Positions 12,501 to 24,846 of a stretch of 64,000 bases of DNA are shown here, in pieces. The translations under genes were made by a program, and so were the position numbers. Numbering within the stretch: position 1 is the first letter of the stretch; every line of letters begins with the position of its first letter. The notes beneath the pieces are model-generated. The model saw only the letters and a list, made by a program, of their open reading frames with translations, did not search any database and was not told the DNA's origin. This DNA is from Paracyclopina nana. Lineage: Eukaryota; Arthropoda; Copepoda; Cyclopoida; Cyclopettidae. The stretch spans positions 2,812,501 to 2,876,500 of the forward strand of contig JAGUCH010000007.1 in assembly GCA_019096065.1 (NCBI GenBank), in the 5' to 3' direction.

Positions 12501-15500
12501 AATTGGAAAAGAAGCTGCATATATACACTGTCCTACAATGCGGAGCAAGCAGGTTAGAATATGATTATGTTCACGTTCCACGTGACCTCTAGTCCATGCA
12601 TTTTCCACGTGGGGGGAAATGCCACGGAAAAACTCCAGTCGAAAATCCAGTATCTGCCTCATTTCCTCGAAGCACATGGGAAAAGAGGATCAAAAATGAT
12701 GGTGAGCTTTAGATGGTAATTGGCCAGTGTGGCCGATAGTAAGTTTAGCTGGAAGACGACGACGATGGACAAGAGACCTTGCCAATGCTCTGTTTGGTAT
12801 GCTGCCTGCATGAGACACACAGCTTGGTCTAAAATGGATAGTAGTGGATGTGCACAGTGGACTGCTCCTAGTAACTCGGTAAAAAGAGGGCTAAATTGTG
12901 AGCATGCAATGTGCATTTACGTTTAAATTCATTCTGACCAAGACAGTTTTACCATGCAGGCATTCGAAAATTCGCACGCAAATTGTAATCCAGAGCTGAC
13001 AGTGCGGTAAAGTAACGTTTTCATGTCAGAATAAAAGTACTCGACTGTTGCTCATTTTGTTGAATACACAAGCTGCCTGGTTGTGTGTCATGCAAAACAT
13101 AATTTGGCAAAAAAATTGAGCATCGTCTCACAGAGATTGAGCGCAGACAAAAAAGGTTTTCCATTGTTAATTCGCTACAAATCGTGCTTGCAAAATAATA
13201 ATATTGGCAACACTCGTTGCATGCAAGAAACAATCAAGCTTCCCACGATGAAAAAAACCCAGCCTGGCTCATTCATTCATGAATATCTTTGGATTTTATA
13301 CATATAGCATAAAATCACGGATGCACATCCGCCTATCGTAGTTATTGTGACATCATTATTATGAGCACAAAGAAGCCCCTCAATACGAACGGATCGTGTC
13401 ACCATGCCTATTTTTCTCAATAAATAATTGCTTATTTTAGTCAGGTCTATCAATACTAGCATGTATGTTATTATATGGTTAGTTTTTTCACAGCAAGGTT
13501 GATTGAGAATAATTTTGATGGAAATCCTACCTTGTTGGTGTAGTTGGACTGTGGTTAAACGTTGTTGTTGCTGCTGCGTTTGCTGAAGGTTGTAGGCCTC
13601 TTCGTCCTCGAATTGGCGGCCACTCCGGCGATAGCCTAATAAAAACGAGAGGCAGTTATGTGCTGTTACACGTGACTCTTCGACAAATATTGGTTAGGGG
13701 CAAACAATGCGGTTAAAAAATATCAACTCTATTAGTGGCTTGTACGTCGGTCCATTTTTTTTCGCCTCTCAAAAAATCGCAACTCGATCGGGATTCCTGG
13801 TAATGACGGTTAAGCGTAGCACGCACGCACACTGATTTACATTCAACTTTGTCCTCTTTTTCGAACAGCTCAACGACCTCGTCTTCTGGCCTCCAGACAC
13901 CTCCAATGGGAATGATCATCGACTCTGGACGCTGGATGCGAGCCGTGGCATCTTCAGGAGGTTGGTCATCCCAAATGATGTCCTGGTCAAAGGTCTTGGC
14001 TCTGGCGAAGGCTGAGTAGTCAAAAACCGGCGGAGTCACCATGGAGCCTTGCCTCGAGGTCGGCCTTGAGCTGGCAGCTTGAGCATTCGAGTCGTACAAC
14101 GAAGAAGGCCTCTGGAGCTTGTAGCTGTTGTCATTGGATTGCAAAAATGCTGGCCTGGGCACATTATCACATGGCGTCAAAGACCTCGTTGGACTCATGG
14201 GAGGGGACGACGAGGCCAAGACTCGCTCCAGCTTGAAAGTGGCCTTGGGAGGCAACAGGAAGCTAGTCTGGCCTTCAAACACTTCTTGAACTTCAATGTC
14301 GTCTGGAACCTCTTCTTCTTCTTCTTCGTCATCTTCTGGAACTGGGCTGACCATGGTCGTCGGGACTGGCCTTACTGTAACTGGAGGAGTGAGCCCTTGG
14401 AGCCTCAATTGGTCGACCTGGCGAGCTTGCGCCTCGATGAGATCATCCTCAATTTTGGTCTCTTCCTTTTCCAACTTTTCCGCATCCTCCACCCAATTTT
14501 CGAGGACAGTCCTGAGGGCATCTACATTGGAGATGCCCGATTTGGTAGCCTTCTTGCCGATGACTTTCTCCATTTTGCGACTGATCACTGACTTTGCTTT
14601 GTGCAACATATCCATGATTTTGGTCTTGTCGCTCTCACTCACGAGGAGCGTGACAGCAAATTGTTTGCCACCATCTTTTTTGCGTCCGGAACTGACACTG
14701 CTTTTTCGGCTGGACTCAGACTCGTCCACACTCGACCTCGGATTGGTGAGTGAGCGTTTTCGCAGCTTTTCAGCCTCCAATTTGTCGACATCACGCGAAC
14801 GAGCAGCGAAAAGTTTACGAGATTTTCGCTGGATCTCAGGCGTTTCCGACATCCCTCTTCGTTTATTATGCAGGGACTTGGTATTCAAGTTGGGCACCGA
14901 GGCCGAGCTGGAGGGGTGAGCCTTGTCGGCCTCATCGTCCTCAGACTCTTCCTCGTCACTTTCTGCAGGGTGAATATCATAACTGCTATCCTATCCTCCT
15001 TTAAGCATATATTACATCTACTTTGGCCGCTTTCATACCGCTCATTTTCTTTTTGAAACGAATTGATTTTTCCCTATGAACGAATGCAAACTCACCCAAC
15101 TGGAGCCCATATAGATGGAATTGGCCTCTCGAGCCAGAATCCGGCTCCTCGAGGTCTCGGGGATGGTGCACGGGGAATCTGTCCCCGAAAAACACTGGCC
15201 GCTGTTGCTCCCCTTGGGCAATCTGATCGGAGGAGGCCAAGTAGTTTGGCAAATTTGTCGTGCGCAGAAACTCTTGCTTCCGCTCGACATCGCGCTTGAT
15301 GCGATTTATCACAGGATCGTTTGCCACCGCTTCGGGAGGCTCGTACATCACACTACTTCGGGCTGGCGGCCTCAGCCCACTGTCGAGGCTTACGAGGCTG
15401 CCAACGGATCTGGGGTCCCTCTGCAGAGGATTGGCAGCCTCGGCCTCAACACTCTCCTCACTAGTTCTGATTATTCTAGCGGGCACTGCGTACACGTGTT

Positions 15501-17441
15501 CAGTCGAGGCCGGCACCGCCCATGGGGGCAGGGCCGCATCCGGCGGGGGCCGGTACGGACTTGCCATGACGAGGCGAGTGGGCCCGTTGTTCACGAATTC
15601 CGAATAGGGCGAGGTCTCGCGACTGGCGTAGCCATGATTGAACGAAGTCCTCGACGCGGGTGGCGTGGAAAGAGGCCGTTGGTTCGTCTCGGGGTTTTGA
15701 GCAATGTCAGAGAAATACTGGAAATGTACACATTTTAAGACCTTTGTACAGACGCAAGGACCCGATTACCATTTGTAGAATGTCATCCTGTTTAGGCACG
15801 ACAATCAGGCTGAGATTGTCACGCAAGCGTTGGATTAGGCCGACCACTTCGGCGTACGATTTGCCACTCACAGATTCGCCATTGACACTGATGATTCGAT
15901 CACCTGGAGAGAAAATAGAGCCTTACTTGTGCTTAACTCTACAAGGGCAAGGGGCTTAATTACCGCATTGAAGGCCGGCCAAGTAGGCCGGACCTCCCTC
16001 TCTCACACTCTTGACAAAGATTGTGTCCAAAGGCTCCTTGATGTCGACTCCGGCGGACGAGTCAAGACTAGGATCCTGGAATGAAACGAAAGTCAGAGCT
16101 GTCTACAGGCAATTATCAGTTGTGCACATCTTACCTCGGGAGGATAGACAATGAAATGCCGGAGGGTGAAACCGAATCCCTCCTCTCGCCTCTGGATAAC
16201 GATTTGCCTGGGCGACCTAGAGCTCAAGATCGAGGTGGTAGCCGTGTGCACGATGGAGGACGGATCCAGCGAGCTTTCACGACTCGAGGCTGCCGAAGAG
16301 GCCGCGGCCGCAACAACTCCGGGAGGTTGGGGCTGTTGCTGGTGGTGGTGGTGGAACATGGCAGGTGAAACTGGATTCCATGATGCCGTCGAGGTCTGTT
16401 CACGTTGGATTCGAGCGGCCTCCTGCAAAAACATATGGAATTTCAGACTTTCACTATGATTCTCCAGGCTGAAGTGTATCGCTTAGAAAGCGTGACAAAA
16501 TGAGTCGAGGATAAGATTTCTATGTCCGTCAATAAAAGTTGCACACCCATAGTATATACTATACAGGGAGATCAAGCTTTCTAAATTCAACTCACTGCTT
16601 TTTTCTTGTACTCCTCCCAAGGGACGAGGCTAGTGCTAGTAGCTACTACCAATCGAGGCTTCATTGCAGGACAAGTACGACGACACTGTTGCTGCTGTCA
16701 ACATTGTCAACTACTGAAGAAGAACATTGCCCGTAAGAAGTGAAAGCTAAACACACACACACACGGACCTGTTTGCTGTTGCTGCTACACACTAGGATAA
16801 TTGCTGTGGAAAAAGTTACCCACACTAATACTCTCATGCACACTTGTCAGAATGTAATGGAACAAAGACTCGATCATAAAAGTTGTGCACATGAGATTTC
16901 AGCGAACACGGGCCCAAGGGTGTCTGTAGAAGTTGCTCAGCCATCCAAGTTGAACGAGAGTGACATTCATTATTCTTTTCTAAGTAATCGTTTTACAAGC
17001 CCCCTGGGAGAGATTGACCATCATTGTACAATTATTAATAGTTGGGAAAGCAGTGAATCTCGTTAGGGAATGTTTTGATTAGATGAGGTCATTGACGTGC
17101 TATTTTGGCACTTTTCAAACAAATGCTCGTCACTGCGAGAGAAAGCTCAAGAGTAGCTCCTTCTCCGTTCGAAGCCATCAGAATCGTTGACACGCGTGAT
17201 TGAAGGGCGAAGGCTGGAGAAATTCTTTGCAGGCAAGTGTGAATGGCAAAGAATGAACGTTATTATCAAGCTCGGGCGAAAAAAAAAGTGCTATTACCTG
17301 ATTTAAAAGGCGCCACCTGCTGTCATAGATGCTCTCGTAAATCTCTGGATCAAGATCACAGTTGTAACTGTTTGAGGCTGTTGCACTGCTCACGCTCCGG
17401 GATGCTCCAGATCCGAACCCTGCTGCTGGCGGACTCCATAC
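3519..17441 (-). CDS. ARHGAP21/23: PDZ-PH-RhoGAP protein, ARHGAP21/23 (RhoGAP19D) type
   Basis: GTPase-activating protein for Rho-family GTPases. Seventeen exons join in phase: 17441-17298, 16422-16135, 16075-15964, 15903-15770, 15717-15096, 14962-13841, 13635-13531, 8049-7867, 7707-7581, 7476-7296, 7233-7138, 7078-6754, 6697-6572, 6506-6229, 6173-5150, 4735-4328 and 4273-3519, giving 2009 residues. The PDZ domain begins '[15 protein letters not shown]' and continues '[17 protein letters not shown]'. A PH domain starts '[14 protein letters not shown]' and ends near '[13 protein letters not shown]'. The RhoGAP domain starts 'GVPLEECP', has the arginine finger in 'GIYRVPG' and the motif '[14 protein letters not shown]'. 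The tail carries '[12 protein letters not shown]', which I recall as typical of this subfamily. The start codon is unproven: a phase-0 exon ending ATG ACG GAT GAG at about 18137-18148 could precede 17441, but its donor (GTTTGA) is weak. Confidence 0.93.
4923..4990 (-). CDS. ARHGAP21/23: Alternative terminal exon of the RhoGAP gene
   Basis: After a TTTAG acceptor, this exon joins the phase-1 donor at 5150 in frame. It encodes 21 residues ending '[10 protein letters not shown]' and a TAG stop. The exon at 4735 also fits the same donor, so the two ends are mutually exclusive. Use of this exon removes the last 388 residues or so, including the 'RRRHTVGG' region. Inferred from phase only. Confidence 0.5.
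9387..9831 (-). CDS. ARHGAP21/23: Alternative first exon of the RhoGAP gene (PDZ-less isoform)
   Basis: The exon starts with ATG ('[14 protein letters not shown]'), is rich in Ser/Pro/Ala and ends AAAG before GTGACT in phase 1. Both this exon and the upstream exon 13635-13531 end in phase 1 and join the exon at 8049 in frame. The sequence before its ATG needs phase 2, so it cannot follow the 13531 exon directly. This favours an internal promoter. The resulting protein would be 1315 residues with PH and RhoGAP but no PDZ domain. Confidence 0.6.
9832..13530. other. Large intron / putative internal promoter region of RhoGAP gene
   Basis: Non-coding and AT-rich, with no open frame resembling a known protein on either strand. 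The part just above 9831 would contain the promoter for the short isoform; I see no clear TATA box there. Confidence 0.5.
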
Positions 17442-19494
17442 CTTGAAAAAGCACAGGCTACTACATTTGAAATTCACTGTGGGTCATGCAGCCGCAATAA
17501 ACCCCCGCCACTTGCATTGAATCGAATTCTTCACCCTGAGGAATTTTGATGCGCGAACACTTTCACATACTTGGCATGATGTCTTCCTTTATTCAAGGCA
17601 TAAACAGAATTAATTGCCTTGAACTTACTCCGTGCGATCCTCTTCTTGCGAAAGCAAGCTCTGCTGCACCTCGCGCGAGGCAAAGCTATTTATTGAATCT
17701 GGCAATCAATTAGACCTACTAAAATTCAAAAGTCTCCTCAGCCTTGAAACTAATACGACTTGAAAGCGCTTCAAAATATTTGACAGGCCAACAATAGTCG
17801 TTGTCTAGCATCGCTTCACAGATTGGGAAATAATTCCACAATGAAAGCTAAGCTCTGCAATCGAAATCATCATATACTACGCTTCTCATGTGTGTTTGCT
17901 GTTGCTGACAAGTGGTGTCAGGATTGAGTTTCTGTCACTTTCGACATTGCGAAATTCGATACAATCCCTGCTTACTTATAATAGCACATTGACTAACGCA
18001 TAAAAAACGGCTGATGATGCAAATAAATGCATTATCTACTTTGGCCGCAAAAAGCAGTTGGTCCACTATTTTTCTGCAACATTTGATAACAACAACTCCA
18101 ATTTTTTGGCAGGAAAAGCAAAAAATAATCAAACCTCATCCGTCATTGGGCTGGCTGAGGGAGGAGGCTGGTGCATCCAAGCGTCCACCCTGGGCGGGTA
18201 TGGGGGCGGGGGCCTCCTCCGCCCCCCATGATGGCTCGCTGGACTCGGATAAAAGGCCATGGCACAGCCTCAAAGCAAAATAATGGTCATGGCCCCTCCC
18301 GTCAAATTGTGCACAGGTCACCTGTTGCGCCTGTTAATTTGGAGGCCACCTTCCGTGCGCTCTTCATTCACTATGATCAAGCTGATGATCTTGGTCAAGA
18401 CAGGCTTGGCCTCGCTCTCACGATCCTGTCTGAATAGTTGTCCACCATGCAGCTAACGAAATTCATGCTGCAGCGACATCTGGCGCAACAAATGCGAATT
18501 GTAAACAAAGAGTTCCGACGCAACTTATGCGCGAGCAATCTCGCAACCTTAACGCATTTATTTAGCCTACCGTGCACTGACGTTCTTTTTATGATACGAG
18601 CCTATACATGTTCGCATGCACCCACCCTGCATACTCAAGGGAAATCAATGATGCTTGCGATTAAATATTCTTAGATGAACATCATTACGTTCTTCATGGA
18701 CGTTTTTAAGTTAATGGAGACGTAACGCGCGCGTTGGTTTCACCAGGCAAAAACCTTTTCATAGCGTTTTTTGATCTAGTGAAAATATTAATGAATGCAT
18801 AATATCTTCAGGACGAGAAACATATGACGACACTACGATGATAAGGGAAAATAATTCAAAGAAATTTGCATATAAGCTCAAATGATGGTATGACCTCTTT
18901 AGTGAACTTTTCACTGAATTAATTCAATTTTGTGTTGCCACGCCGGCAGAATTATCCGATTTAAAAAAGGAAAAATTGCACTTGATGACCTCGAATGCAG
19001 TGAAAAACGAAAAAGAAATGTTTAATGCAAATATGATTAATCAAACCTTGCTCAAATATGTGTTGATGACTAAAAGCTACAACTTCGGATAACTTGATTA
19101 GCGACGGAAGTCTGAACATGTGCATTTATCTCCTCAACAAGTAGTCACCCCGTTTACCTCGTCGGTATTTCGGTCGCATTTTCCTCGGCGCGCGCTAACA
19201 ATCAATAATCCGCTTGGCTTGGGCTGGCTGGTGATCGCCAAGACGTTGGCGTCGTTTAAGTTTACCTTAGGAGTATCTCCAATCCATCCACTCAGTGAAT
19301 CGGTTATTGAATTAAGACCCCTTAATAGCACTTCTTCATCAGCACTCTTTGAAGGTAAATAGAGCTTATCATCTCCGCGTTATCGTCACATTCTTATTAT
19401 ATATTGCATCTGATGAGACGTTGTGCTCCAACTTTTGTGATGCTGCCAAACCTGATTTTCGAAGTGCTCTTCATTGCTATACCATAGATCAACG
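17442..19494. other. Head-to-head intergenic region between RhoGAP and progranulin
   Basis: Contains probable 5' exon or UTR sequence of the RhoGAP gene around 18137-18330 (GC-rich) and the progranulin promoter close to 19494. No other gene is seen. Confidence 0.45.
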
Positions 19495-21801
19495 ATGAAG
19501 AGTTTCTTACTGATATTGGCCTCGGTGGCCTCTATGGCTTATGGGGTACCCTCTCATACAATAATAGTGGATCTAGAGGTGGAAGATTGGTACCCAACCA
19601 ATAACGCTTCCTCCGTTTGCCCCAATGGAAAAACGACTTGTGCCAAAGATTCGACTTGCTGTGAAATGAAAAATGGAGCCTACGGATGCTGCCATATCGA
19701 GAACGCCGTCTGTTGCCCGGACAAGCTAAGTTGTTGTCCCATGGGATCCACCTGCAACATGAAGACCAAATCCTGCGACTTGAAAATCAAGGTACGTAAC
19801 AATCGCATATCTTCCATGACCAATATAGAAAATTTCGTGGTTTTTCAGGAGAGGTTTTATGTGGTTGAGGAGAATCCATCCCAGTTGGTGCCAGTTGAGG
19901 TGAATCCGGGTTGCCCCAATCCAAGTCCTTGCTTGAACTACCAAACATGCTGCACGTTGAACAATCATGAAATTGGATGTTGCCCGTATAAAAACGGAGT
20001 TTGCTGTCCTGACGGAGATTATTGCTGCCCGGCCAAGACCACGTGCAACGCTCAATCAACCAGATGTGATTACTCAAACGTAATAAGAAAATGCATAACA
20101 TCTCATATAGCAAAGCAGCAAAATTACTTTTATTTAGAGAACGGATGACACCTATTGGTTTGAAGCTGCACCAGCTAAAGCTCACTTGCCTCACCTGAAA
20201 GAGGCTTGTCCTAATCCAGAATACTCTTGCGACATTGGAACCACTTGCTGCCAGCTCAAGGGGGGAAGCTATGGATGTTGCCCATATGAAGGAGCTACTT
20301 GCTGCGCCGACGGCGAGCATTGCTGCCCCCAAGGTTTGAAATGCGACATTGCTGGTGGACGTTGCGTTGAAAACGTAAGTTTTGAAAGAGCATTTATGGT
20401 AAGAGTTTGTAGAAAATATGCTCATCAATTAGGTCAACCAAACTCTAGTGGTTGAAGAGTCTGAGTTGGAGAGTGGCAACATTTGCGATGACCCCAAAGT
20501 GGAATGTCCTGCTGGAACCACATGCTGCAAGCTGAAAGGGGGAAACTATGGATGCTGCCCCTATGACAATGCTGTTTGCTGTGCCGATGGAGCTCATTGC
20601 TGCCCATCTGGATTGGCCTGCGATCTTCAACATGGACGCTGCGTTCCCCATGAATTTGAGCCCTTCTTCCCAATGTTCTTGACCGGCAATGGATTCTTTG
20701 AGATGACGCCCAAGAAGACGACGCAGTCCCCATGGGTAATTTCAATTGTTGAGTTAAGCACGCATGCTCTTACAATTGAGTCCTTTTGCAGTTTGCTGAC
20801 ATCATCAAGGATGCCACCATTTGCGATGATCCCTCTGAACGATGCGAGCCTGGGAACACTTGCTGCAAGCTTGCCTCCGGAGGTTATGGATGCTGTCCCT
20901 ATAACAACGGCGTCTGCTGCCAGGACGGCGCTCACTGCTGCCCATTCGGATTGACCTGCGATCTGGAGCATGGTCGTTGCGCTCGCAAAAACTTCTTCAC
21001 TGTCTTCTCCCCTAAGTATGCTGGTATTGGCGACGAAGACTGGAGTGAATTGAAAAAGGTACCGTAAAGCTGTCCATTTATGTGGGTCGATGTTGTCCTC
21101 CGCGCTGGGTGGATCACCGAAAGCGTTGTACATCAGTACATATTGTCAACAAACGCGTACTGATGCGTTGATTGATGTGTGCACACAGTGTTGCGAATCG
21201 AATAAAATAAAATGCTAATACACCTGTGTCATTAGCTTCTAGGGGACCACATTATGTGCCCCAATCCAGAGGATCAATGCTTGAAAGGACAAACGTGTTG
21301 TCAAATTGCTGATTTTGAGTATGGCTGCTGTCACTTTTCCAACGCGGTGTGTTGCTCAGATCGGATGCACTGTTGCCCAGAAAACACAAGTTGTGACCTC
21401 AAGAAGAACGCTTGCACGCCCCAGAATAACGTAACTAACACCTTTCAATTACACTCACTCTTTTAGAACGCTCCGTACGCATAATCTCAGACTGTAGCTG
21501 CTCTAACAGCACCCTCGCTAATACTACGCATGCCCAGGGCCTGCCCTTCAGGCTACTTCGAATGTGGGGTAGGGTGTTGCAAAAATGGCCTTGCTTGCTG
21601 TGAACAATTCAATAAATGCTGTCCTCTTGAGGATGTAAGTTTAGACAATAAAAAGGCTCTTACCGAATAAAAATGATTGAAATTGCCAAGATGATTTGCT
21701 GCGATGATGGCAAGTCCTGCTGCCCCAGCAACATGGTGTGCAACGTTGACCAGCTTCAGCCCAGCAATGTTACCATGATGGAAGTGTGCCTTCTACCTTG
21801 A
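19495..21801 (+). CDS. GRN: Progranulin, seven granulin units
   Basis: Secreted cysteine-rich growth-factor precursor. Eight exons, all phase 0: 19495-19791, 19849-20079, 20138-20374, 20433-20735, 20792-21058, 21236-21430, 21491-21634 and 21691-21801, 594 residues. The ATG at 19495 was chosen because it begins a signal peptide ('MKSFLLILASVASMAYG'). Exons 1 to 6 each encode exactly one 12-cysteine granulin unit with the C-C-CC-CC-CC-CC-C-C order, for example 'CCKLKGGNYGCCPY' in unit 4. Unit 7 is split over exons 7 and 8 and is atypical, with an extra CC pair (14 Cys). In other animals progranulin is trafficked to lysosomes and secreted; that role here is by homology. Confidence 0.95.
21201..21211 (+). 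terminator. Possible intronic poly(A) signal in progranulin
   Basis: Two overlapping AATAAA hexamers lie in intron 5. If the exon-5 donor is skipped, the frame reads 'VP' then TAA, so use of this site would give a five-granulin protein. Confidence 0.35.
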
Positions 21802-21836
21802 AATCTCAATGACACAGGATCACCATGACAACATAG

Positions 21837-21842
21837 TTTATT
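21837..21842 (-). terminator. Candidate poly(A) signal of the Imp gene
   Basis: AATAAA on the minus strand about 690 nt beyond the Imp stop. Together with the plus-strand AATAAA at 21959-21964 it implies that the 3' ends of progranulin and Imp transcripts overlap. Confidence 0.4.
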
Positions 21843-21958
21843 CATTCAGAGACATTTACAGTGCATGCCTAGACTGCTGTATGTTGGTCGGGTCAATAAT
21901 TATGGGATATAATGAGAAGTCATTGGCGAAATAATTACTGATGATGATGTTTTACTAC

Positions 21959-21964
21959 AATAAA
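21959..21964 (+). terminator. Candidate poly(A) signal of progranulin
   Basis: AATAAA about 160 nt after the progranulin stop codon at 21801, inside the presumed 3' UTR of the opposite Imp gene. Confidence 0.45.
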
Positions 21965-22528
21965 GGAAAAGAAAAATATTAGCAGGCTGGAAAAGTGGAC
22001 ACTTAAGCTGTATAAGAGTTGTTAATTCAGAAGAGGTCTGTACAATTTTTTTTTTCATTTTGACGACGGCAGCGGCGGGGGAGGAAAGATTTCGGTCTAC
22101 AGCAATGCAACTGATAGCTATCAAAATTTGTCTCGTCACACCATTATTATTCTCTGCAACAACTCCTTCTTTTGAAAATGACGAGCGTTGTCATTGTAGA
22201 AAAATACTGTGCTAGCACACACATCATAAGAGTCTGCAGCACCGAAAATAACCACTGTGCTCATTAGAACGGCGCGAGCCAAGGTTCTACTCTTTCTTGC
22301 TTTCAAGGGGAAACGGTGTCATAGATTTTCTCCTAAATCAGTTCCCTCAGTCTTCATACATAATATAATATTTAGAATAGTAATAATAATTAATCATCGC
22401 GAACCTGACAGTCAACGTTGCTCATATTAAAATCGAATTAATATGGTGGCGTAACCAAACAAACATGGACAAAAAAAGCAAGCAACATGTACGTAGTAAG
22501 AAACCGACATAAAATGCTGATACTTCCT

Positions 22529-24846
22529 TCACTCTTCCTTAGACACATGAACAGGTGTACCATTGACTGGTGGGGGGAACCTGGGGGGTTGCCCATTAGA
22601 GGCCAAGGTTTGCATAATCATTGCACGTAGCCTCTGTTGAGCAGTCTGCCAAAAGAGTAGGAGAAAAGTTGGGCCAAAAAGTTACTCGCACTATATTTTT
22701 GCAACACTTACCAAAATTTGGATCCACTTGCCAATTATGACAACCGATGTCTCTTCCTTAGGCGGGGGACTCAATTGCTCAGGTAGCTTGATGGTGGCAC
22801 CTGTGAGCCTTTGCAGCTCCCTCACGTTTGCACCACCCTTGCCAATGATTCGCCCCACTTGGGAGCTGGGCACAAACATCTCCACAGTAAGGATCACATC
22901 TCCGTCATGGGGATCCGTGAAACCGTCCATCTTGAGCTTTTCGTAGATAAGGTACTGAGGCTGTGGCAGAATTACCAACATTAGTCAATTCGAATATAAA
23001 AGTCGTAGGGCCGTCACTTACCACCCAGAATCTGTCTGCTGGGCCAGAAATGGTAACCAAGCGGTCAGACGCGTTCACAGCTGCAGGGTAACTACTCGTA
23101 TCCTCATTGGCCGAGGCTATTTTGATTGCGTAGCCGGAATACTTATTCAGGTCTCGGATGTAGACGCCCTTGGCACCTATCACAGCCCCAACAGACGCGT
23201 TTGGGATGTACATGTGTGTGGTCTCCAGAGGGCCGCAGCTCGCTGTCGTCATCATAGAGGATGGGGCTGATGCGGCTGCCGATGAAGAGGCCACACTGGT
23301 GTTAACAGTGTCGTGGTGATTCACAAGTCCGTATCCTTGGAGCTGTCCAGCCTGATTGTGCGAAGCCATATGACCTCCCGAGGCCACTGCTTTGCCTCCA
23401 TTAAAGGCCGAGCCAGATGGCGGGAAGTATCCAAGAAATGCACCAGGCAGCCTCATTTGCGGCTGCATGGGGAGGCCAGGGTTGAAGGCCAAGCCCATGC
23501 CAGCGACAGATGAGACCATGGAGGCTGGATGGTAGCCAGGGAACATGACATTTTGTGGCTGGATCGAGTTGAGGTCGCTCTCGTAGGCCTGCCTCAGTTT
23601 GGCACTGACCTCGGCCTCCGCTTTGCAAATGTTCTCGGGCTCTCCGCGGATGGTGATGATTCTCTCCATGTTGAATGAGTTGATATCGTTGATGGACGAC
23701 ACCGTGATCTTTGTGTCAGTTTCTTCCATGATGCGTTTGATGGTGCTGCCCTGTTTTCCAATTATCCTCCCAATCAGATTGTTGTGGGCCAATATCTTGA
23801 GTGGAATGTCGTCTGACTTCTCCGTGTTTTTGGCCTCTTCTTGCATCACCTGATTTGAATTGCCGGGGTAATGAGCAATTCATTGAGTAACAACAACTGA
23901 GTAGTAGTACCTTTAAAATTTGAAGGCAAGCATTGCTGCAGTTCTCTGGCTGTCCGAAAATAGTGATCGCTTTTTCCACCGACCCCACCGAGTCCTTGCG
24001 GTGCACGTCGACTCTGGCCCTAGTTTGCTGGGTGATTTGTCGGATTGTCTGGCCTCCGCGGCCGATGATAGCACCCACCATGTCTGACTGAACTAGAATT
24101 CTCAATGGAAAATCAACGTTTCTCTGTTGCTGTGCTTGGAGGCCGCTCAGGTTATTTCCAGCCATTCGCCGAGGCGATCTCCGTTCACTTGTCATGCGGG
24201 CTTGCAACGTTTGGCCTTTGAATTCAGTCTCATGGAGTTCACTCACAGCCCTGCAAATTGAATCTACTACAGCTGAACGAACGATCGCCTTTCGAGATGA
24301 AATTACTTTTCAGCCTCCTCTTTCGAGTGATATGTCAATGTGACCGTCGTGAAGGCCTCTCCTCCGCTGTTGCTTGAAATGTCAATGGCCTGAACATCCT
24401 TGATGAGGCCATCGAGGTCGTCCTTGTTTGTCTCCTCGGGCAGATTGGTGAGAACCACTTTGAAAGTCGTGCTCGCTTTCTTCTCTGAGCCCACGGACAT
24501 TTCAGCTTTGAGAACGTTTCCCCTAAAGTCCAAACCTGTAAAGGAGCATTGCGTCTGGAGTAAGATAAAACCCAGTGGGCATCGCTCGATAAACTGGCTT
24601 ACCGTCAACGGCCGCGATGGCCTCGTCCGCAATATTTTGGTCGGTGAACTCGAGAAATGCGTAACCTCCCCGTTTGACGAGAACGGACTCCGCGTCGGGC
24701 ACCCCCTTGTCCTTCAGCATGGCCCGAAGTCCCTCCTCCTCGAGGTCCGCGGGGAGACCGCCAACGTACACTTTACTCAGCCTACCAGCGGCCTCGGAAA
24801 TCCCGGCGGCCTCCGCGGCCGGCCCGTTCACCTCCTGATCTCCCAT
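22529..24846 (-). CDS. IGF2BP/Imp: IGF2 mRNA-binding protein homolog (Imp), 2 RRM + 4 KH
   Basis: RNA-binding protein controlling mRNA transport, stability and translation. Six exons: 24846-24603, 24535-24307, 24250-23911, 23849-23022, 22960-22712 and 22645-22529, 668 residues. RRM1 starts '[16 protein letters not shown]' and RRM2 starts '[17 protein letters not shown]'. The four KH domains carry their GxxG loops: '[16 protein letters not shown]', '[16 protein letters not shown]', '[15 protein letters not shown]' and '[16 protein letters not shown]'. The KH2-KH3 linker is rich in Ala/Gly/Ser/Met. Domain order and length match the family. The region upstream of the ATG is GC-rich, as for a broadly expressed promoter. 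Confidence 0.95.

Noticed and set aside
13713..13840. Read-through of the 14962-13841 RhoGAP exon to a stop at 13713
   Set aside because: The GTAAAT donor at 13840 joins the next exon in phase; read-through is kept only as an unlikely isoform.
19474..19494. Upstream extension of progranulin starting at TTG
   Set aside because: Not an ATG, and the ATG at 19495 starts directly with a good signal peptide.
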